This document shows, one piece after another, positions 57,011 through 64,000 of a DNA stretch of 64,000 nucleotides (its first letter is position 1; each line of letters opens with the position of its first letter). The notes under the pieces are model-generated. The model was not told where the DNA came from. It was given only the letters and a program-made list of their open reading frames with translations, and did not search any database. The DNA is from Costus lasius (taxonomy: Eukaryota; Streptophyta; Magnoliopsida; Zingiberales; Costaceae), in contig CM050447.1 of assembly GCA_027563935.2 (NCBI GenBank), positions 14,476,501-14,540,500 of the forward strand, read 5' to 3'. The translations under genes and the position numbers were made by a program.

Positions 57011-60000
57011 TTACAGTCTAATTCTCATTCCTCTCGATACTTCTAGGATCTTTTTCCTAGGCAAGCCTTTGGTCAAGCCATCGGATATGTTGTGCTCAGT
57101 CTTTACAAAAGAAAGAGCTACAACTCCATGTGAGTCCAACCATCTAATAGACTTTTGTCTAGTTTTTATAAGGCAACTCATTTTAGTATTTATTAGTTTC
57201 TTTTTACAAAATTCTATCACTGCTTGTGAATCACAATAAACAGAGATAGGAGCTAAAGGAGCAGAAGAGAATGGAAGAGAAGAAATTAAGTTTTTAAGCC
57301 ATTCAGCTTCTATACAAGTGGTATCCAAAGCCACTAATTCTGCTTACATGATGCTCATAGCAATAATAGATTGTTTAGAAGATTGCTATGTGATGACACT
57401 TCCACCTAATATGAACACATATCTTGAAGTAGATTTAATATCATTGGAATCAGATATCCAATTGGCATCACTGAAACCTTCTAATACAGAAGGGAATCCA
57501 GTAAATTTCAAACCATATGAAATTATGCCCTTAAGATATTTGAATACTCTATCTAGAGCATTCCAATGAGATTTACTAGGATTACTAGTATATCTACTTA
57601 ACCTAGATACTGCATAGGCTATGTCAGGTCTTGTCCTATTTGAAAGGTATAAGAGTGATCCTATACACTGAGCATATTTTTCTTGATTTATAGATTTTCC
57701 ATTATTCTTTTCTAATGGAACACTAGGATCATAAGGAGTAGAAAGATAAGAGCATTCAGAAAATCCAAATTTTCCTATGATTTTATTTGTGTAATGAGAT
57801 TGAGATAAAGTTAATGTATTTGATGATTTTATTATTTTCATTCCTAGAATGACATCTGCTTCTCCTAAATCTTTCATATCAAAGTTATCTGAAAGAAAAG
57901 ATTTAATTTTAGTTATTAAATCTAAGTTAGGAGCTAAGATGAGAATATCATCTACATATAGACATAAGATGATAAATTTATTCTCATTAATCTTTTTAAT
58001 ATATAAGCAATTATCTGATTCATTTATTTGAAAACCAAAAGAAAGAATTATTTTATCAAAGTTTTTATGCCATTGTTTAGGTGCTTGTTTAAGTCCATAT
58101 AAAGACCTTAACAGTTTGCAAACTTCATTTTTATTATCAGGAGAACTAAATCCTTTTGGTTGGTTCATATAAATTTTTTCTTCAAGATCTCTATATAGAA
58201 AAGCAGTCTTTACATCCATCTGGTGTACAAACAGTTTATGGATGGAAGCAAATGCAAGTATAACTCTTATAGTAGTTATTCTTGCAACAGATGCATAAGT
58301 ATCAAAGCAGTCAATTCCGGCCTTTTTGACCAAAGCCTTGAACTACTAAACGCACCTTATACTTTTCTACAGATCCATCAGTTCTTAATTTCTTTTTAAA
58401 AATCCATTTGCATCCTAAAGGTTTGTTTCCATGAGGTAAGTCAGTGAGAATCCAAGTATGATTACTTAGGATTGATTCCATCTCACTATGAATTGCCTCC
58501 TTCCAGAAAGGAGCATCAGGAGAGTTAATAGCATCTTGATAAGTACTTGGTGTGTCTTCAATTAAATATTTAATAAAGTCATCACCAAAGTTCTTTTCAA
58601 TTCTAACTCTTTGACTCCTTCTGGGTTCAGAAGGTTGACTAGGATTAGTTACTAAAGGTGTTGAAGAAGTTGAAGGTTGATTAGAGTTTGTTTGAATAGA
58701 AGATGAAATTTTATTTTTAAAAGGAAAAATATTTTCAAAGAAAGAAACATCTTTTGATTTAATTAGTATATTATTAGAAATTTTAGGTACTTCTGAATTA
58801 ATTACTAAAAATCTGTAGGTGTTATTATCTAAGGAGTAACCAACTAAGATTGCATCTATGATTTTAGGACCTAATTTTCTCTTTTTAGGTTCAGGTAGAT
58901 TAACCTTTACAAGGCACCCCCACATTCGAAGGAAATTAAGCCTTGGCTTATGGCCCTTCCAAAGTTCATAAGGTGTAACCTCTTTATCTTTTAAAGGGAT
59001 TCTATTGAGAATGAAACATGAGGACAACAATGTTTCTCCCTAAAGATTTTAAGGTACCCCAGAACTTAACATCATGGAGTTAACCATGTCCAGAAGAGTT
59101 CTATTTTTTCTTTCAGCTACACCATTAGATTGAGGTGAATAAGGAGGTGTAACTTGATGAATTATACCATGTTCTTGACAGAACAAAGCAAATTCATTAG
59201 AAACATATTCACCTCCACTATCTGATCTAATTATTTCAATCTTTTTATCTTGTTGATTTTCAACTTCAGCTTTAAAAATTTTAAATTTACTTAAAACTTC
59301 ATCTTTAGTTTTAATTAAGTAGGTGTAACAAAATCTTGAAAAGTCATCTATAAAAGTTACAAAATATTTATTTCCTCCCCTGGTTGGAGTTGATGTTGAA
59401 TCACAAACATCACTATGAATTAAATCTAGAATTTGTGTATTTCTAGATTCAATTGATTTAAAAGGCTATCTTGGTTGTTTAGCTTTAGCACATACTTCAC
59501 ATTTTTAAATTTAATTTATAATTCATTTTAGGAATTAGTTATAAACTTATCATTTTATTAATTGATTTGAAATTAATATGACCAAGTCTACCATGCCAAA
59601 TATCATTTAATTCAGAATTTAAGACAATAGCAGATGAAAAAAGTGGATCTTTATTTATTTGAAAAGGAATTACATTTATTTTGAAGAGTCCTTCTGAAAT
59701 GAACCCTTTACAAATGAAATTATCCTTTTTGGTGATTACAACTTTATTTGCTTCTAATACAATTTTTTAACCTAATTGTATAAGAAGTGGTCCACTAATT
59801 AAGCTCTTCCTCACATTTGGAACTAGTAGAACATTGTTGAGAAGTAACATCTTTCCAGAAGTGAACTTCAAGTTGACATTTCCATATCCTAGCACATTCA
59901 CAGATGTTCCATTGCTCATTATTACACTTCCTCCACTTGTGTCCTGAAAGGAAGTAAAATATTCCTTTTTAGTGCAAATATGAACATTAGCTCCTGAGTC

Positions 60001-61000
60001 TAGCCACCATTCTGAATCATGGTAGGCTAAGTTAACAGAAGGAGTAAAAGAAACTGACCTGATGGTACTAGTAGAAGGTTCACCCTCAATCATGTTGACT
60101 TGAGATTTGGGTTTAAAACCTTTCTTCTTAGCTTGAACCTTCTCAATTTTGCGGTAGAAACAATTTGAGGCAAGATGGTTGTCCTTCCCACACACAAAGC
60201 AAAACTGGCTATCTTTCAATTTCTTATTCCTTTTAAAATTTGGATTGAAATTTTTATTTTTATTATTGGAGTTGTTATTAGCATTATTCCTAGGCTTAAA
60301 ATTTTTATTCCTAGGGATAAACCTTTTATTTTTTGGTTTGAAGGAATTATTTGGGTTTGGCTTAGCAACTTCAGTTATGTTGATTTTAGATTTATGAGCA
60401 TCTTTATTTAATTCTCTTGTTCTATATTGATCTTCAATTCGTATGGATTAAATTACAGATCTAAGAGAAATATAAGCTTGAGATCTCCTAATATCTTATC
60501 CAAATTTGGACCAAGAAGGGGGAAGTTTGTCTAAGAGGCAAGAAATTTGGTAGGATTCACTAAAGGTGGTTCCATTCCTATGAATTTCATGAATCATGTT
60601 TTGAAAAACATGAATTTGATCATTTATAGGAATATGATCCACCATCATATAGGAGTTGAAATCAGATGCAGTAAATCTTATTGCACCTTCAAGATCTCTT
60701 AGGTAGGTATCTTCTTATGCATTCCAAATTTCTTTTGTAATTTTATATTTTCTATAATTTTCATATAAATTATCACTTAGACAAGAGAGGATATGAATCT
60801 TACAAAGGTATTCAATTTCCTCAGGTGATTTAGAAGAAGAAGAAGAAGAAGGGAAAGGTAGAATTTTTCCTAAGGCAGCAATTAGTCCTAGTGAAATTAA
60901 CCAGGCTTCTAATTGCTCTTGCCATTGGGGAAAACCAACTCCATTAAATTTTTCAGATTTAAAGTTATCTTCTAATGTCATTTTTGTTTTAAAAGGAATA
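57011..61000 (-). pseudogene. Copia gag-pol polyprotein, interrupted
   Basis: From the N-terminus (right to left): a gag start with FNGVGFPQWQEQLEAWL near 60940; a CCHC zinc knuckle CFVCGKDNHLASNC near 60200; the protease motif WWLDSGANVHIC near 60000; integrase fragments at about 59750-59060; the integrase C-terminal block LRMWGCLVKV near 58920; reverse transcriptase with KTAFLYRDLEEKIYMNQP near 58190 and LYVDDILIL near 57955; and RNase H ending in VKTEHNISDGLTKGL near 57060. Stops or frameshifts occur near 60714, 60450, 59768, 59500, 59035, 58320 and 57360. It cannot make a working polyprotein, but the long open pieces indicate moderate age. Confidence 0.88.
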
Positions 61001-61270
61001 AGAAATTTGTTTATCTGCATAAAAAAATTCTCAAAAATAAGAATTATTTTAAACATTATTAATTTAATTAAATTACACATTATGTAAAAAATGTATATTA
61101 TGAAAATTTTAAATTTTTCTCATGACCAAATGAACAGAAGTATTTGTTCTCGTAAATTTTTTTTTCCACAGAATAATTATTTTCAGAGAGAAGTTCCAAT
61201 TAACAATAAGAGTAAACTAGCATGCAAATTTTTAAACAATAAACTAGCATGCGAAACTTTCACCTAAGAT

Positions 61271-61606
61271 TGTTGTGGAGAATTTTCAAGAATTTATTTT
61301 AAATAATAATTTCGCATACTTTTATATAATATTAATTTGTAGAAAATAAAAGAAAAGTTTAAGAATGAAAAACCCAGAAGCGCGATACGCTGTTCCTAGG
61401 TGAAAGTTTTGGGCTCTCATGCGAGTTGATTCCGAACTAAACACCCAGGATACGACCGGGATACTCCTCATGCGGGTCACAACCGTGGAGAAGATGACTA
61501 AACTCCCTTTCAGCAATTGAGCAGAAGAAAACCAAAGAATCAAAGAAGAAAATCAAGAGAAGATGAAGAAAAGCTTGTCAAAGCTCTCAGCTTAGACTTG
61601 TTTAAG
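61271..61606 (-). repeat. Truncated 5' LTR of the copia element
   Basis: 336 bp aligned with the first part of the 3' LTR. It breaks off after GCTTAGACTTGTT and continues directly into the flank of CXC copy B. Confidence 0.85.
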
Positions 61607-62108
61607 CATGTGATAACTATTTATTTTATTATTGAACATGCTCTCTATTTTCTATCACACTGTGCTGCCACTGCATGATTATTGTCTCATAATGCACCTA
61701 TCTGATATTTATGCAACGACTCCGGCTCAAGCATTCAAGTCATGTTTGGGTAAACACTAAACACACGAGGCATAAATTGTACATAACAATTTTTTTATTA
61801 ATAACACTAGAAAAATTAATCTATGAATTTGCCACGTCTACGGCCCAAGCACTCAAATCACTTGGCCAAGAATGTTCACTAAGTATATTTACAGTCACGA
61901 AAAGAATGAAAAAATTACAATTCCACCTTATTAAATAAAGCATAAAATCTTATTTGTAAATTACAAACGCAGACTTATTTATCAAACATTCTCCTGTGCC
62001 AAACATTAGCAGCGCCGCATCACTCTTATGTTGTCTGGCAGTCGACCAATTAGGAGTTGCTTCTATTGTTTGCTAGATGCAATTCAGAACATGCATCACA
62101 ATAGGCTT
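61607..62108 (-). other. 3' flank of CXC gene copy B
   Basis: From about 61612 the sequence matches the copy A flank from 46299 (ATAACTATTTATTTTATTATT, CATGCT.TCTATTTTCTATC), with larger indels than in the gene body. It contains the 3' untranslated region of copy B. Confidence 0.6.
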
Positions 62109-63945
62109 TCATGGCAGTTCCCTGAAACTTTTACAAGTTGGTGGCATCAATCCACTGTCATTATGTAGGGGGTGAACTCTCTTACGATTAGGGGAAACTG
62201 TCTTAACACCGGTGGTGGATGGAGGAGTGGTTCTCAGAATACCTGAAATGCCATCAACTTCGCCAATGGTGGTGAAATTATTATCTGAGATTAGTTGAGG
62301 CAGAACCATTTCAGGCTTCCAAAACATGTTAGGAGCATAAAATCCAGGTAAACCTCCAACGGAGAGCCAAGTAGATTGTGGAGCCATTGCACTTGAAAAC
62401 ATTCCATCTAGCCTGAAAGCAATGAACTTTAGTTGCCACATGTGGGGGAGATTAAGTGAATGCTAAAATATTAGATATTGAAACTAAAGTATTTCACCTG
62501 TTACTTTGTAATGGTTCGATGGGCAAAGCATTTTCAAAAGACTGATGCCCAATCTGACTATTAATCATCTGTCTACCACTTCCCACCTCAGGAGAAGCTT
62601 TTATTTCAATTTCTTTGAAACCTGACATAATACCAAGCATGGATTTGTAAAGCCAGAATAAACAAGTTATGCACAAAATATTCTATATTTCTAGTTGTAA
62701 AGCCTGCCTTCCCTTGTTTCACTATCCTTGTGAATTTATTATGTTCTGAAAAAAAGAAGAAAAGATGATGATATTTACCATCTCTTCTTCCAAATGAGTT
62801 TTTGCACTCTGCACATCTGCAGTAGACTGAGCATCCAACACCAGCCTGAAAAGAGCACGTCAATATCATACTAATCCTTGTTGTAAAAGGTAGTGGTTTG
62901 TGATTAACACGGTACCTGATAGCATTCACAATATTTCTTCGAGCAGCTTGATTTTTTGCAATTGCAACCTCGCCTATGCGGTGCTGAGGCAGGAGTCATA
63001 TGATCATCACCCTCGAGGCATGAAACTTGATGATCTCGAATTAGTTTTGTGGCAAATGCAAGTGGATTGCGAGCCTCAATCTTCTTACGAGCAGAATGGA
63101 TTATTTCCTTGTGAATGGGTTTATTGAAACACCCTTCACACGAACAAGGCTCCGTACAGTAAAGCCCCGCAGCAAAGCACTCGCAGTATCTGTAGGCAAG
63201 ACAATGTTACCATGTCAACCCCAAACGTGCGAGTAATGAGTCAGAATTTTCTGCCAGCAATAGAACAACATCTTCAATACAACTAATTTGGACCGATTAT
63301 TGCAGAAGGTTGAGATGAAGTGAGAGAGGCTCACAGTTTCAGGCATTTTGACTTCTTGCACTTGCAACGTTTGCATCCGTCACTCTCCGCTCCATTTTCT
63401 GTCTTGAGTCTGAATCATAAGGTTTCTTTGTTAGAGAGGAGTGAGAAAAAAAAATAGAGAGATAACAACAATCAGGAACAGTTGACAATATATGCGGCAT
63501 ACCTTTTCTTCTTCGGACTCTCTTGACTCGACTCCTCAATGATACGGATTGTGGAGTCCTTTTGAGCATCACAATCGATAATCTGACATTCAACTTCAGT
63601 TTCAGTGGGGCATAAATCTTTATCCATGGACAAGGATTTTGTCAGATTGTTCCCCTCGACTATTGGCATTGCTGAAGTAAATGCACCAGTCAACTCAAAA
63701 TTATTTCTGGCTTTCTCGCCCTCTCCCTCATGGGCCTCTGGTTTCATAGCAGAATAAATAGAGATTACGTTTTCCTGAATCTCTGCCTCCGCGGCAAACA
63801 AAATCCTTCGCCGTTTTTCACTTTCTTGAATCGAGAGAGGTTTCGTATGTGTCATCCGAAACATTCTGGCAATGTCTGGTGAATCTATTGCCTCCATAGG
63901 CACGATGGGAGACAAATTATTCATGAAGGCGAAAGTTGGTGAATC
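62109..63945 (-). CDS. Tesmin/TSO1-like CXC (CPP) protein, copy B (first exon beyond the window)
   Basis: Exons in the window: 63945-63503, 63409-63335, 63189-62916, 62845-62779, 62621-62498 and 62412-62109. These encode everything after the first 18 residues if exon 1 is like that of copy A, for a protein of about 446 residues. Both CXC motifs are intact ([29 protein letters not shown] with [14 protein letters not shown]). They are followed by a tail ending KSFRELP that has no recognised domain. Unlike copy A, exon 6 reads through ([11 protein letters not shown]). It is thus the copy more likely to be fully functional. CXC proteins bind TTYRAA-type or CHR-like promoter elements and regulate cell-cycle genes. 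The ATG, promoter and expression cannot be judged here. Confidence 0.88.
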
Positions 63946-64000
63946 CTGCAAAACGTAAAGCAAAGAATTACAAAATAGTTGATAATCCTAAAAAAAGTAA
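63946..64000 (-). other. Start of intron 1 of CXC copy B at window edge
   Basis: Matches 48724-48778 of copy A with one substitution (ACGTAAAG against ACGAAAAG). The intron continues off the window. Confidence 0.7.

Larger units (their letters stand above)
55815..61606 (-). mobile_element. Ty1-copia retrotransposon, decayed, with truncated 5' LTR
   Basis: The element reads on the minus strand. The left (3') LTR is placed at 55815-56948 and the right (5') LTR remains only as 61271-61606, matching 55815-56150. Between them lie gag and pol in copia order (gag, protease, integrase, reverse transcriptase, RNase H). Both LTR copies start TGTTGTGGAG on the plus strand. By eye they differ at about 18 of 335 positions, nearly all transitions. 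The 5' LTR ends abruptly where sequence homologous to the flank of CXC copy A begins, so a deletion or recombination removed the element's outer end. No target duplication can therefore be checked. Confidence 0.88.

Noticed and set aside
1..64000. CRISPR arrays, bacterial operons, or organelle DNA
   Set aside because: No spaced identical repeats, introns throughout the genes, and no chloroplast or mitochondrial gene recognised.

Overview
This is nuclear DNA of a flowering plant. It has intron-split genes with GT..AG junctions, an AT-rich background, and very dense LTR retrotransposons, hAT and Harbinger-like elements, a LINE and a SINE. The VAPYRIN-like gene is very GC-rich, which suits a monocot. 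I lean towards a non-grass monocot, but that is an inference from composition and gene style and the species is not identified.

Host genes, left to right. (1) An aldehyde oxidase gene on the minus strand (2501-8503). Its first four exons are readable, but the molybdenum-domain exons are not seen before the window edge. (2) A single-exon MSP-ankyrin (VAPYRIN-like) gene on the minus strand (15161-16792). (3) A five-exon plant cysteine oxidase on the plus strand (32012-33928), an oxygen-sensing thiol dioxygenase of the N-degron pathway. (4) A seven-exon LRR receptor pseudokinase on the plus strand (38548-43771). (5) Two copies of a tesmin/TSO1-like CXC gene on the minus strand: copy A at 46.8-49.07 kb and copy B from 62.1 kb past the right edge. 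Copy A carries a premature stop just after its second CXC motif. Copy B is open over all the exons in the window. The genes do not form one pathway.

Mobile DNA fills most of the rest. From 8.86 to 15.03 kb lie a solo LTR, a LINE 3' part, a FAR1/MULE transposase relic, a hAT MITE with a perfect 8-bp target duplication, and a foldback element. From 18.39 to 22.0 kb there is an LTR-internal-LTR-internal-LTR array of a non-autonomous retrotransposon, flanked as a whole by one CCAAG duplication. It lies 27 bp from a 5.2-kb hAT element (22024-27214) with a broken transposase and an AGTTGAAG duplication. A copia relic with two nested MITEs (27.4-29.9 kb) and two foldback elements follow. At 35.5-36.6 kb a hAT-like element carries a fragment of an F-box/JmjC-type host gene.

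The right third is shaped by the CXC gene duplication. Upstream of copy A, about 2.3 kb of 5' flank is repeated at 51.80-53.71 kb, inside what look like the ends of another hAT element, without the coding sequence. A decayed copia element (55.8-61.6 kb) separates the two gene copies, and its right LTR is cut off where copy-B homology begins. The copies differ by several percent in their 3' half but are almost identical from about 48.05 kb (63.27 kb) upward, which points to recent gene conversion or an assembly collapse.
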